Shown: piece after piece, positions 40,121 through 49,082 of the stretch
How positions within the stretch are numbered: the stretch's first letter is position 1
How the letters are laid out: every line of letters begins with the position of its first letter
From: Paludibacteraceae bacterium
Lineage (GTDB): Bacteria; Bacteroidota; Bacteroidia; Bacteroidales; Paludibacteraceae
Assembly: GCA_905233935.1 (NCBI GenBank)
Contig: CAJOFU010000012.1
Span: 1-57,251, forward strand
DNA: 57,251 nucleotides
Reading direction: 5' to 3'
Notes under the pieces: generated by a model
The model's input: the letters and a program-made list of their open reading frames with translations, nothing else
Databases searched by the model: none
Told to the model about the DNA's origin: nothing
Translations under genes and position numbers: made by a program

Positions 40121-41074
40121 ATGAAGAAAATCATACCGTATATAGCCGTTGTTTTGGCGATGTTGATCTGGGCGGGATCGGGGATAGCCGTTCAGGAGAG
40201 TCTGTTGTTTCTGCGTCCGTTCACGCTGATTATTGCGCGATTTACGATAGCCGTGCTATTGATGTTGACTGTGGGACTGGTCGCACGGTGGATAGCAAAG
40301 CGTCGAGGTGTAAAGGATTCGTTGTTAGCCTTGCAGGGGATGCGGAAGAAGGATGTACCGCTGTTCTTGTTGGCAGGAATCATGCAACCGGTTCTGTACT
40401 TCATCTTTGAGACCTTTTGTTACAAATCATTGGCATCGCCGACGATTGCCGAAGCGATGCTATCGACAGCTCCGCTGATTGCACCGTTTTTGGCGTTTGT
40501 TGTTCTGCGTGAGCGGGTTACGAAGTACAATATAGTAGGAATACTTATCTCTTCAATAGGCATGTTTATGCTTGTGCTGGTCGGTTCGCAGAACTTCGAA
40601 TTAGGCAACCCAATAGGTATACCGTTGGCTTTTCTTGCTGTATGTTCGGCAGTGATGTACTCTATTCTGCTAAAGAAGATTCCCGAGCGTTACTCGCCGC
40701 TGTCAATCATTTTCTATGAGCAAGTGACAGCATTGCTGTTCTTCTATCCGCTATGGGGAATAGTGGAGAGCAGAGCTTGCCTGAGTGAGGGATTTTTGTT
40801 GAGTACGTACGCTGCGGAGCTATTGTATGCGTTTGGTTATCTGGCAGTTTTTTCGTCGATTTTGGCGTTTGTGCTGTTCTGCTACACGGTTCGTCAGATT
40901 GGTGTGACGCAGGCAAATGTTTTCAACAATGTTCGACCGGTGTTTACAGCACTGATCATGTTGGCGTTCTTCGGCGAGCAGTTACCTTTAGGTAAGTGGT
41001 TGGGTATATTGCTTGTGGTGATTGGCTTGTTTGTTTGTCAAAAACAAGAAAAACAGCGGGCTCTGAAAAAATAA
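40121..41074 (+). CDS. EamA/DMT-family transporter
   Basis: The ATG at 40121 is used because the longer frame from 39800 runs back through the promoter and glyA. The 317-residue product starts MKKIIPYIAVVLAMLIWAGS and has ten membrane segments in two EamA repeats (about 5-145 and 160-305). Segment-joining marks are ARFTIAVLLMLTVGLVARW and the second-repeat FSSILAFVLFCYTVRQIG. Such transporters usually export amino acids, nucleosides or other small metabolites; the substrate is unknown. It ends upstream of the steroid-reductase-like gene, which has a separate promoter. Confidence 0.88.
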   Translation: MKKIIPYIAVVLAMLIWAGSGIAVQESLLFLRPFTLIIARFTIAVLLMLTVGLVARWIAKRRGVKDSLLALQGMRKKDVPLFLLAGIMQPVLYFIFETFCYKSLASPTIAEAMLSTAPLIAPFLAFVVLRERVTKYNIVGILISSIGMFMLVLVGSQNFELGNPIGIPLAFLAVCSAVMYSILLKKIPERYSPLSIIFYEQVTALLFFYPLWGIVESRACLSEGFLLSTYAAELLYAFGYLAVFSSILAFVLFCYTVRQIGVTQANVFNNVRPVFTALIMLAFFGEQLPLGKWLGILLVVIGLFVCQKQEKQRALKK

Positions 41075-41085
41075 ATCCTCAAACG

Positions 41086-41117
41086 CTTGCAATTGTCGGA
41101 AAATATTTGTAACTTTG
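41086..41117 (+). promoter_or_regulatory. Promoter of the 5-alpha-reductase-like operon
   Basis: CTTG at 41086-41089 and TAACTTTG at 41110-41117, gap 20. The leader to 41209 includes a GAATTCTGAA repeat block (41157-41205). Confidence 0.65.
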
Positions 41118-41208
41118 TAGACTTTTGCGGTTTGACTGATTCTGACCGCTGAATTCTGAATATTGAATTCTGAAAACTGAATTCTGAATACTGAAAACTG
41201 AGAATATA

Positions 41209-41991
41209 ATGGAACATTTGAACTCGATTGAATTCTTTTACAACTTCCTGTTTATCATGGCGCTGGTAGGCTTCGTGGTATTCGTGTCGTTGTATTTTGT
41301 GGATGCCGGCTACGGCAAGATGCGCACTGAGAAGTGGGGACCTGCAATCAATAACAAGGTCGGCTGGTTTCTGATGGAAGTGCCGGTGTTTATAGCGATG
41401 CTGTATTTGTGGGGTATATCTCCAGTACGCGGCAATATTCCCTATTTGCTGTTCTTCCTGATTTTTGAGATGCACTATTTCCAGCGCTCGTTTATTTTCC
41501 CGTTCTTGATGCGTGGCAACGGTAAGATGCCGATTGTGATTATGGGGTTGTCGGTGCTGTGGAATCTGATCAACGGCTATGTGCAAGGGTATTGGTTGTT
41601 CCATATTGCGCCGGTCTATAGTCCGTATCGTGAGGAGTGGGTTACTGATCCGCGATTCATCATCGGTACGGTAATCTTCATTATCGGATTCATTATCAAC
41701 CTGCACTCTGACCATGTGATCCGTCACCTGCGTCAGCCGGGTGACACCAACCACTATTTGCCCAAGAAAGGTATGTACCGATTCGTTACTTCTGCAAACT
41801 ACTTAGGCGAGATAACGGAGTGGCTGGGCTTTGCTATATTGACGTGGTCGTGGGCAGGTGCGCTGTTCTTCTGGTTCAGTTGCTGCAACCTTGTGCCGCG
41901 CGCAAATTCGATTTACCTGCGTTACGAGAAGGAGTTCCCGGAGGAATTTGACAGAAAGAAGTTAAAACGTATTATCCCGTTCATTTATTAA
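41209..41991 (+). CDS. 3-oxo-5-alpha-steroid 4-dehydrogenase (5-alpha-reductase) family protein
   Basis: This 260-residue membrane protein has six or seven hydrophobic segments and a C-terminal domain with the family's NADPH-binding marks: NLHSDHVIRHLRQPGDTNHY, then FVTSANYLGEITEWLGFAIL and LVPRANSIYLRYEKEFPE, ending KRIIPFIY. This is the pattern of eukaryotic and gut-bacterial steroid 5-alpha-reductases, which reduce the C4-C5 double bond of 3-oxo-4-ene steroids or bile-acid intermediates. The native substrate may instead be a bacterial lipid. The flavin-dependent reductase downstream starts 31 bases after it, so the two form an operon with a shared theme of double-bond reduction. Confidence 0.85.
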   Translation: MEHLNSIEFFYNFLFIMALVGFVVFVSLYFVDAGYGKMRTEKWGPAINNKVGWFLMEVPVFIAMLYLWGISPVRGNIPYLLFFLIFEMHYFQRSFIFPFLMRGNGKMPIVIMGLSVLWNLINGYVQGYWLFHIAPVYSPYREEWVTDPRFIIGTVIFIIGFIINLHSDHVIRHLRQPGDTNHYLPKKGMYRFVTSANYLGEITEWLGFAILTWSWAGALFFWFSCCNLVPRANSIYLRYEKEFPEEFDRKKLKRIIPFIY

Positions 41992-42022
41992 GGATCAAAT
42001 TTTCAAATCTTCAAATCATCAA

Positions 42023-43318
42023 ATGGAAAATAAACTGTTTTCCCCTTATAAGTTAGGACCTACAACGCTGCGGAACAGGTTCATTCGTTCCGCAGCCTTT
42101 GAGAATATGTGCGAGGGCAATTTGCCTTCGCAAGCGTTGTTTGATTACCACGTGAGTGTAGCTCGCGGTGGAGTAGGTATGACAACTATTGCATACTGTT
42201 CGGTGGATAGGAGCGGCGTAAGTTTTGACGGGCAACTGTTTGTCCGCCCTGAGGCTTTGCCCGGGCTTAAGAAACTGACGGACGCTATCCACGCCGAGGG
42301 TGCGAAAGCCAGCATCCAGATCGGTCACTGCGGCAACATGACGCACTATGCGACCTGCCATTGCATGCCGGTGAGTGCATCCAACGGCTTCAACCTGTAC
42401 AGCCCGACGCTTCACCGTCGATTGAAGGTGAGCGAGATCAAGGCGTTGGTCAAGAAGTTCGGCGACGCCGTAGATTTCTGCCGTGAGGCGGGATTCGACT
42501 GCGTAGAGATACATGCCGGACACGCTTATCTTATCTCGCAGTTCATCAGCCCGCGTACGAACCATCGTCACGACGAGTACGGTGGCAGTTTTGAGAACCG
42601 CGTACGCTTCATGAACGAGGTGTTGGACGAGGTGATGCTTCACGCTAAAGATGACATGGCTGTAGTGGTTAAGACGAACATGTGGGACGATTGTTGGGGC
42701 GGTTCGGACATCGAGGAGGGTATTCGTATCGCAAAGGAGATTGCCAAGCATAAGGTGCATGGCATTGTTCTCTCAGGAGGCACGGTTAGCCGCTCGCCGA
42801 TGACGATCCTCGGCGGCGCAATGCCTATCAAGACGCTTGCGCACTATATGCCGATGAAGTCAATGTGGTGGCTGAAAGCTGCGCTGCATATCCCGTTTGT
42901 AGGGGCAATTATGACGCCGACCGTGCCGTTCAAAGAACTGTACTTCATGCAGCAAGCCAAACGATTCCAAGAGGAGATCAAAGATGTGCCGCTGATCTAT
43001 GTAGGCGGTGTGCAGAGCGGCGACAACTGCCAGCAGATTATGGACGAAGGCTTTGAACTCTTCCAGTTTGCACATGTGCTGATCAAGGATCCTGAGTTTG
43101 TGAATCATGTGAAAGAGAACCCGCATTACCACGCAGGCTGCAACCGCTCAAACTACTGCGTAGGACGCATGTACAGCAAGCAGATGAAGTGCCACGAGTG
43201 CGTGGAGCGTGACGGCGAACACATACCGGGAAATATCCAGCGCGAGATAGCCCGTTTGGAGAAAGGTGCCCACAAGAGCATCGAACAGCAGAAAGCGGCG
43301 GTCAAGAATCAGAAGTAA
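42023..43318 (+). CDS. NADH:flavin oxidoreductase, old yellow enzyme family
   Basis: This 431-residue protein begins with an OYE barrel: PYKLGPTTLRNRFIRSAAFE, IQIGHCGNMTHY, DCVEIHAGHAYLISQFISPR and NHRHDEYGGSFENRVRF, the family signature with substrate-binding His and the catalytic region. The C-terminal 75 residues hold Cys residues in HAGCNRSNYCVGRMY and KCHECVERDGEH, reminiscent of the Fe-S region of 2,4-dienoyl-CoA-reductase-type enzymes, but the second flavin/NAD domains are absent. Related enzymes in gut Bacteroidales act as steroid 5-beta-reductases. Here it sits beside a 5-alpha-reductase homologue, so opposite stereochemical reductions of one substrate are possible. That is inference. 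Confidence 0.87.
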   Translation: MENKLFSPYKLGPTTLRNRFIRSAAFENMCEGNLPSQALFDYHVSVARGGVGMTTIAYCSVDRSGVSFDGQLFVRPEALPGLKKLTDAIHAEGAKASIQIGHCGNMTHYATCHCMPVSASNGFNLYSPTLHRRLKVSEIKALVKKFGDAVDFCREAGFDCVEIHAGHAYLISQFISPRTNHRHDEYGGSFENRVRFMNEVLDEVMLHAKDDMAVVVKTNMWDDCWGGSDIEEGIRIAKEIAKHKVHGIVLSGGTVSRSPMTILGGAMPIKTLAHYMPMKSMWWLKAALHIPFVGAIMTPTVPFKELYFMQQAKRFQEEIKDVPLIYVGGVQSGDNCQQIMDEGFELFQFAHVLIKDPEFVNHVKENPHYHAGCNRSNYCVGRMYSKQMKCHECVERDGEHIPGNIQREIARLEKGAHKSIEQQKAAVKNQK

Positions 43319-43319
43319 G

Positions 43320-43685
43320 ATGAAAAGCGTCTATACGATACTGTTGCTTATCTGCTCTAATGTCTTCATGACGCTCGCTTGGTACGGGCATCTGAAGATG
43401 GCAGAGATGAAGTGGTTTCAGCACTTGCCGCTGATAGCCGTTATATTGTTCAGTTGGGGAATAGCGTTCTTTGAATACTGCCTGCAAGTGCCGGCGAACA
43501 GAATGGGCTTCATGGGCAACGGCGGACCATTCAACCTGATGCAGTTAAAGATATTGCAAGAGGTGATTACCTTAATGGTATTTATTGCTTTCTCTGCTAT
43601 CGCATTCCATGTACACCTGCGTTGGAATCATGTTGCAGCGGCATTCTGTATGATTCTGGCGGTATATTTCGTATTCAAGGGGTAA
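43320..43685 (+). CDS. DUF486/DMT-family small membrane protein
   Basis: The ATG at 43320 lies just past the stop of the flavin reductase; the longer frame from 43266 lies within that gene. The 121-residue product has four membrane segments: ILLLICSNVFMTLAWYGHL, WFQHLPLIAVILFSWGIAFF, LQEVITLMVFIAFSAIAFHV and WNHVAAAFCMILAVYFVFKG. The FEYCLQVPANRMGF loop between segments 2 and 3 is the DUF486 mark. The family is EmrE-like in size and may export a small compound. Its tight linkage suggests it belongs with the two reductases. Confidence 0.88.
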   Translation: MKSVYTILLLICSNVFMTLAWYGHLKMAEMKWFQHLPLIAVILFSWGIAFFEYCLQVPANRMGFMGNGGPFNLMQLKILQEVITLMVFIAFSAIAFHVHLRWNHVAAAFCMILAVYFVFKG

Positions 43686-43726
43686 GTGAGCAAAATGTGT
43701 AAATGATTAAATGAAAAAATAATATT

Positions 43727-45356
43727 ATGGAATTCAAGTACGCACCTATGTTCCAACTCGGCAAGGACGAGACGGAATACTATCTGCTCACCAAGGATTA
43801 TGTTAGCGTGAGCGAGTTTGAAGGCAAACCGATGCTCAAGGTTCAGCCGGAAGGTCTGACGATGATGGCGCAGCAGGCTTTTCATGACGTGAGTTTCATG
43901 TTGCGTCGCAGCCACAACGAGCAGGTCGCCAAGATTCTACGTGATCCTGAGGCAAGTGCCAATGACAAGTACGTTGCATTGACGTTCCTGAGGAACGCCG
44001 AGGTGGCTGCCAAAGGTCAACTGCCGCTCTGCCAAGATACCGGCACGGCTATCATCCACGGCGAGAAAGGTCAGCAAGTATGGACGGGATTCTGCGATGA
44101 GGAAGCATTGAGTCGTGGTGTGTTCAACACCTATACGGAGTGCAACCTGCGCTACAGCCAGAATGCTCCGCTGGATATGTTCAACGAGGTGAACACCAAG
44201 TGCAACTTGCCGGCACAGATCGACATCGAGGCTACCCAGGGTATGGAGTACGAGTTCCTGTGCGTAACCAAAGGCGGCGGATCGGCTAACAAGACGTATC
44301 TGTACCAAGAGACGAAAGCCCGTATCCAGAACGAGGGCACACTTATTCCTTTCCTTGTTGAGAAGATGAAGAGCCTGGGTACAGCAGCTTGCCCGCCGTA
44401 TCATATTGCTTTCGTTATCGGCGGCACGAGTGCAGAGAAGAACCTGCTGACAGTTAAGTTGGCATCGACGCACTACTATGACAGTCTGCCTACCACAGGC
44501 GACGAGACGGGGCGTGCGTTCCGTGACATCGAATTGGAGAAACGTCTGCTTCAAGAGGCGTATAAGATAGGTCTGGGTGCACAGTTTGGTGGCAAATATA
44601 TGGCTCACGACGTGCGTGTTGTTCGTTTGCCACGCCATGGTGCAAGCTGCCCGATAGGTTTGGGCGTTAGCTGCTCGGCTGACCGAAATATCAAGTGCAA
44701 GATCAACAAGGACGGTATATGGATTGAGAAGATGGATAACAATCCGGCTTCACTCATCCCTGCTGAATTGCGTAATGCAGGCGAAGGGGACGCTGTACGC
44801 ATCGACCTAAACCAGCCCATGGCAGATGTATGCAAGATCCTGACGAAGTACCCGATCGGTACACGCTTGAGTCTGAATGGCACGATCATCGTAGGTCGTG
44901 ACATCGCTCACGCGAAGATTAAAGCACGTCTGGATGCAGGTGAAGAGATGCCCGAGTACCTCAAGAACCACCCGATCTACTATGCAGGTCCGGCTGGCAG
45001 GCATGGCCTGCGGTTCGATGGGTCCGACCACGGCCGGTCGTATGGATCCGTACGTAGATGAGTTCCAAGATCACGGCGGATCGATGATCATGCTTGCAAA
45101 GGGCAATCGATCGATTGATGTGACGAACGCTTGCCAGAAGCACGGAGGATTCTACCTCGGCTCAATCGGTGGACCTGCTGCTATCCTTGCACAGGAGAAC
45201 ATCAAATCTATTGAGTGCGTAGAATACCCGGAATTGGGTATGGAAGCTATCTGGAAGATTGAGGTGGAGAACTTCCCAGCCTTCATCCTCGTCGATGACA
45301 AAGGCAACGATTTCTTCAAACAACTGAAGCCTTGTGAGGGTTGCACGATTCTTTAA
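43727..45356 (+). pseudogene. Class I fumarate hydratase, frameshifted near the end
   Basis: The N-terminal Fe-S domain is intact: [17 protein letters not shown] with its Cys, [20 protein letters not shown] and later [20 protein letters not shown] with further cluster ligands. In frame 1 the match ends at HPIYYAGPA near 44995 and meets a stop at 45061. The remainder ([20 protein letters not shown] to the end GCTIL) continues in another frame to 45356. Only four bases (44996-44999) separate GPA from GMACGSMG, where family members usually have about four residues (KTPE-like), so roughly eight bases appear lost. The enzyme interconverts fumarate and malate. Real lesion or sequence error cannot be told here. 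Confidence 0.87.
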
Positions 45357-45415
45357 CTTTAGCCATTGACCGTTAGCCATTAGCCAATGGTCAAAAGCTA
45401 AAAGCCAAAATAATA

Positions 45416-46246
45416 ATGTACAACGAAGAGAGTTGGTTTAAGCGGATTAGGCAGAAACGGCGACTGACGCTGATAGACGATGATACACTGCGCGAGTTCT
45501 GGCACATTCATGTGTCGGGACTCGGCGTGTTTACCGCGCTGTTCTTTATGTTCCTGCTGACTATCGGAGTGCTGTCTTTGCTGATTGTCTATACACCTTT
45601 TAGGAATATCCTGCCCGGTTACTCGGCAAGTCTGCGTCAGGAGATCATTGAGGAGTCGATGCGCATCGATTCGTTGCAACACACGATGGATTTGCAGACG
45701 CAGTATATCAGCGTGGTGCGCGATGTGGTAGCCGGAGAGGTGCACAGCGATACGGTGGTCAGCCTGGACTCATTGCAGATTATCATGCAGGAACAACTGT
45801 TGGACGCCAAGAATGAGGTTACGGAAGCGTTCATTGCCGAGTACGAGGCACGTGAACGCGATAATCTGCTCCTGTTTGATGCGCCAGCCACAACGCCCAT
45901 ATTCTCACTTTACACACCTGCACATGGTGTAATCATCAGTGCTTACGCTCCACAGGAAGGCAAACATGGTGTCACCATCCAAACACCGAACAAAGAGAAC
46001 ATTTGTGCTACGTTGGACGGAACAATAGTCTATGTCAATGCCGACGACAATGAGACGAACACTGTAATGGCTCTGCATCAGAACTATCTGTCGGTGTATA
46101 GGAATGTAGGCAAGGTGCTTTGCCGCGTAGGAGATGCGGTGCAGACAGGACAAACGATAGCAATCGTTCAGGACGGCACGCCGTTCACTTTCGAGCTTTG
46201 GAAACAAGGGCAAGAGATTAATCCGGAAGAGATCATTGCGTTTTAG
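45416..46246 (+). CDS. M23/LytM-like protein lacking metal ligands
   Basis: This 276-residue protein has a cytoplasmic N-terminus, one membrane segment (VFTALFFMFLLTIGVLSLLI, about 39-58), a helical, coiled-coil-like stretch (60-140) and a C-terminal LytM fold. Active M23 peptidases have HxGxD, a His before the third strand and HxHFE. Here the matching places read EGKHGVTIQT, SVYRNVGK and TPFTFELWKQG, so the His and Asp ligands are replaced. It should bind but not cut peptidoglycan, like EnvC-type activators of amidases. It lies upstream of dxr, with TCAGAA repeat between. Confidence 0.82.
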   Translation: MYNEESWFKRIRQKRRLTLIDDDTLREFWHIHVSGLGVFTALFFMFLLTIGVLSLLIVYTPFRNILPGYSASLRQEIIEESMRIDSLQHTMDLQTQYISVVRDVVAGEVHSDTVVSLDSLQIIMQEQLLDAKNEVTEAFIAEYEARERDNLLLFDAPATTPIFSLYTPAHGVIISAYAPQEGKHGVTIQTPNKENICATLDGTIVYVNADDNETNTVMALHQNYLSVYRNVGKVLCRVGDAVQTGQTIAIVQDGTPFTFELWKQGQEINPEEIIAF

Positions 46247-46285
46247 ATGTCAGAAATCAGAGGTCAGATATCAGAAATCAGACAC
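46247..46285 (+). repeat. TCAGAA repeat between the LytM-like gene and dxr
   Basis: ATGTCAGAAATCAGAGGTCAG and onward. The first ATG is in frame with dxr and gives a false 13-residue extension made of repeat. Confidence 0.8.
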
Positions 46286-47440
46286 ATGAAGAATTTAGCG
46301 ATATTAGGCAGTACAGGCAGTATTGGTACGCAGACATTGGATATTGTTCGCGATAATCCCGATCGATTCAGTGTGTACGCTATCTGTGCGAACCGTTCGG
46401 TGGATCTGCTCATTGAGCAAGCCAAGGAGTTTCATCCGGAGATAGTGTGCATCGCTGATGAGAACCTATACCCTCAACTGCAAGAGGCTCTCAAGAATGA
46501 GCCGTGCAAGGTTTGGGCTGGTGCAGATGCTATCGCCGAGATGGTGACCTTCCAGCCGATTGACATCGTTGTGGCGGCTATGGTTGGTTATGCCGGCTTG
46601 CGCCCGACCATCGAGGCTATCAAGGCAGGCAAAACGATTGCTTTGGCAAACAAAGAGACGCTGGTCGTGGCAGGTGAACTGATCTGCGAACTCGCAGCCA
46701 AGCACCACACACCAATCCTGCCCGTTGATAGCGAACACTCGGCAATTTTTCAGTCGCTCATCGGTGAAAAGTCTGAGATAGAGAAGATTCTGCTTACGGC
46801 ATCCGGTGGACCTTTCCGTAACTTCACGCTGGAGCAGATGGCTACGGTTACTGCTGAGCAGGCTCTGCAGCACCCTAATTGGAGCATGGGAGCAAAGATC
46901 ACCATCGACTCCGCCTCGATGATGAACAAAGGTTTTGAGGTGATTGAAGCCAAGTGGCTGTTCGGTGTACCGATAGAAAAGATTGAGGTGCTGATCCATC
47001 CGCAGTCGATCATGCACTCGGCAGTGCAGTTTGTGGACGGCGCTATCAAAGCGCAATTGGGCGCTCCCGATATGCGTGTGCCGATACAATTGGCACTGAC
47101 GTACCCCGAACGCATCCAGAGCAACTTCCCGCGTGCCGACCTTGCCGCACTGGGTGCTTTGACTTTCGACAAACCCGATTTGGCACGATTCCCGAATCTG
47201 GGGCTGGCTTACAAAGCAACGAACCGTGGTGGCACGGTGCCCTGCGTACTTAATGCCGCCAATGAGGTGGTGAACCTCGCATTCCGTGAGCATCGCTGCA
47301 GGTTCCTTGAGATGTCGCAACTCATCAATCGCGCCATGGACGATATGCCGTACATCGCCAAGCCCACCTACGAGGATTATGTCCGCATAGATGCAGAGAC
47401 AAGGCAGTTCGTGGAGAGTTTACTTAGTAATGATTTGTAA
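46286..47440 (+). CDS. dxr: 1-deoxy-D-xylulose 5-phosphate reductoisomerase
   Basis: The start at 46286 gives MKNLAILGSTGSIGTQTLDI, the NADPH-binding N-terminus, and discards a repeat-encoded extension from 46247. The 384-residue product has KTIALANKETLVVAGELICE, LPVDSEHSAIFQSLIGEKSE (metal-binding Asp and Glu), LTASGGPFRN, KITIDSASMMNKGFEVIEAKWLF (given here in part) and HPQSIMHSAVQFVDGA. This is the second step of the MEP isoprenoid pathway, so the organism makes IPP from DXP. rseP follows 23 bases downstream, an order seen in many bacteria. Confidence 0.96.
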   Translation: MKNLAILGSTGSIGTQTLDIVRDNPDRFSVYAICANRSVDLLIEQAKEFHPEIVCIADENLYPQLQEALKNEPCKVWAGADAIAEMVTFQPIDIVVAAMVGYAGLRPTIEAIKAGKTIALANKETLVVAGELICELAAKHHTPILPVDSEHSAIFQSLIGEKSEIEKILLTASGGPFRNFTLEQMATVTAEQALQHPNWSMGAKITIDSASMMNKGFEVIEAKWLFGVPIEKIEVLIHPQSIMHSAVQFVDGAIKAQLGAPDMRVPIQLALTYPERIQSNFPRADLAALGALTFDKPDLARFPNLGLAYKATNRGGTVPCVLNAANEVVNLAFREHRCRFLEMSQLINRAMDDMPYIAKPTYEDYVRIDAETRQFVESLLSNDL

Positions 47441-47463
47441 TTTGAAATTTTTAATTTGAGATA

Positions 47464-49014
47464 ATGGCAGCAATACAGTGGATTCAACTGATACTTGCAT
47501 TAAGTTTTCTGGTTGTTATACATGAATTAGGTCACTTCTCGTTTGCACGTCTGTTCAAGGTGCGTGTAGAGAAGTTCTACGTTTTCTTCAATCCGAAGAT
47601 CTCCCTCTTCCGCATGAAGAAGGTGGATGGCAAGTGGCGTTTTGCGTTCTTTGCGCCGAACGTCGAGCCTGCAGCCATTGAGCAGACTGATCCGATTACC
47701 CACGAAGCCAAGAAGGACGCGAAGGGTAATATCCTGTATCGTCCGATGACTGATGAGGAGATAGCCTCACTGCCGGAAGGTGACTGGCGGCGTGATCCCG
47801 ATAACACGGAGTGGGGTATAGGTTGGATTCCTTTCGGAGGATACTGCTCGATAGCCGGCATGGTGGATGAGACCAAAGCCGCTACTGACCTACCGAGTGA
47901 ACCCCAGCCGTGGGAATACCGCAGCAAGAAAGCGTGGCAACGATTGCTGATCATCCTCGGCGGTATTCTGGTGAACTTCATTGCTGCCCTGCTGATGTTC
48001 GGTGCTATTCTGCATCATTGGGGTGAGGATTCGTTCCCGCTCAGTCAGGTTGAGAGAGGTTTGTATTATTCGCCTATCCTTGAAGAGGAAGGTTTCCGTC
48101 AGCAAGATTTGATTATCAGTGTAGATGGCGAAAAGCCTGAGTATCTGGCTGATGCCGTGCAGGCAATCGTTATTGAGGGCAAACGCGATGTGGTCGTATT
48201 GCGTGACGGGCAGCAGGTTAGTCTGCACTTGTCCGAAGATATCGGCACACGACTTCTCGCCCAATACAACGAGAACGATCGTATAGAGCGCGCTAAGGCG
48301 CATAAGGACGAAACGTACCAGAAACGTCCGTACGTATTCATCTCTTACTTTATTCCGTTTGTGGTGGATTCGGTGGTTGAGAACCATGCAGCGTTCTTTG
48401 GCGGAATGCAGAAGGGCGACAGCGTTGTGAGCATCAATGGCGAGCCTACTCCCTGTACCGTTATGGTGCAAAACGCGCTGGCTGCTCATCCCTGCGACAG
48501 TGTGACTGTAGGATTATACCGTCAGGGAGAGTATCAGGAGGCACACTTGTTCATCGGTGACCATTGCAAGATGGGTGTGGTAATGAAACCGCTCACGGCG
48601 TTCATCTCTCCTCTACATAAGGATTATACGCTGCTCGAGGCTATTCCCGCAGGTATCAAGTACGGCTGGGATCAACTGGTAATGTACGTCAAGCAATTCC
48701 GTATTGTATTCACAAAAGAGGGAGCAGAGTCGCTCGGTGGCTTCGGGGCAATCAAGAGCATGTTCCCGGGCTTCTGGAATTGGCAAGCATTCTGGTATAT
48801 GACTGCGTTCCTGTCGCTTATTCTGGCGTTCATGAACTTCCTGCCTATACCGGCACTGGATGGCGGCTATGTATTGTTGCTGCTGTTGGAGATTATCACC
48901 GGCAAGCAGATTCCCGACAAATGGCTGGAAAAGATCAACAACGTCGGCTTCTGGCTGCTGATAGCCTTGCTCATCTTAGCCAATGGCAACGATATATTCA
49001 AAGCATTCTTCTGA
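47464..49014 (+). CDS. rseP: Site-2 metalloprotease RseP
   Basis: This 516-residue membrane protease has the zinc motif HELGH in VVIHELGHFSFARLF (about residues 20-24) and the third ligand region MNFLPIPALDGGYVLLLLLE near the C-terminus. PDZ domains are recognisable in LIISVDGEKPEYLADAVQAI and GDSVVSINGEPTPCTVMVQN. A 70-residue insert after the first helix (KVDGKWRFAFFAPNVEPAAI region) makes it longer than the usual 450 residues, as is common in Bacteroidota. It cuts anti-sigma factors or remnant signal peptides within the membrane. Confidence 0.93.
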   Translation: MAAIQWIQLILALSFLVVIHELGHFSFARLFKVRVEKFYVFFNPKISLFRMKKVDGKWRFAFFAPNVEPAAIEQTDPITHEAKKDAKGNILYRPMTDEEIASLPEGDWRRDPDNTEWGIGWIPFGGYCSIAGMVDETKAATDLPSEPQPWEYRSKKAWQRLLIILGGILVNFIAALLMFGAILHHWGEDSFPLSQVERGLYYSPILEEEGFRQQDLIISVDGEKPEYLADAVQAIVIEGKRDVVVLRDGQQVSLHLSEDIGTRLLAQYNENDRIERAKAHKDETYQKRPYVFISYFIPFVVDSVVENHAAFFGGMQKGDSVVSINGEPTPCTVMVQNALAAHPCDSVTVGLYRQGEYQEAHLFIGDHCKMGVVMKPLTAFISPLHKDYTLLEAIPAGIKYGWDQLVMYVKQFRIVFTKEGAESLGGFGAIKSMFPGFWNWQAFWYMTAFLSLILAFMNFLPIPALDGGYVLLLLLEIITGKQIPDKWLEKINNVGFWLLIALLILANGNDIFKAFF

Positions 49015-49082
49015 TAATTAGTTTAATTCGCTTAATTAGTGAACAATAATTAGTTAAATCTGATAAATCTGTGAACCAAATT

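Noticed and set aside
46466..47320. 284-codon open frame on the minus strand inside dxr
   Set aside because: Fully antisense to conserved Dxr motifs; His- and Arg-rich composition typical of shadow frames.
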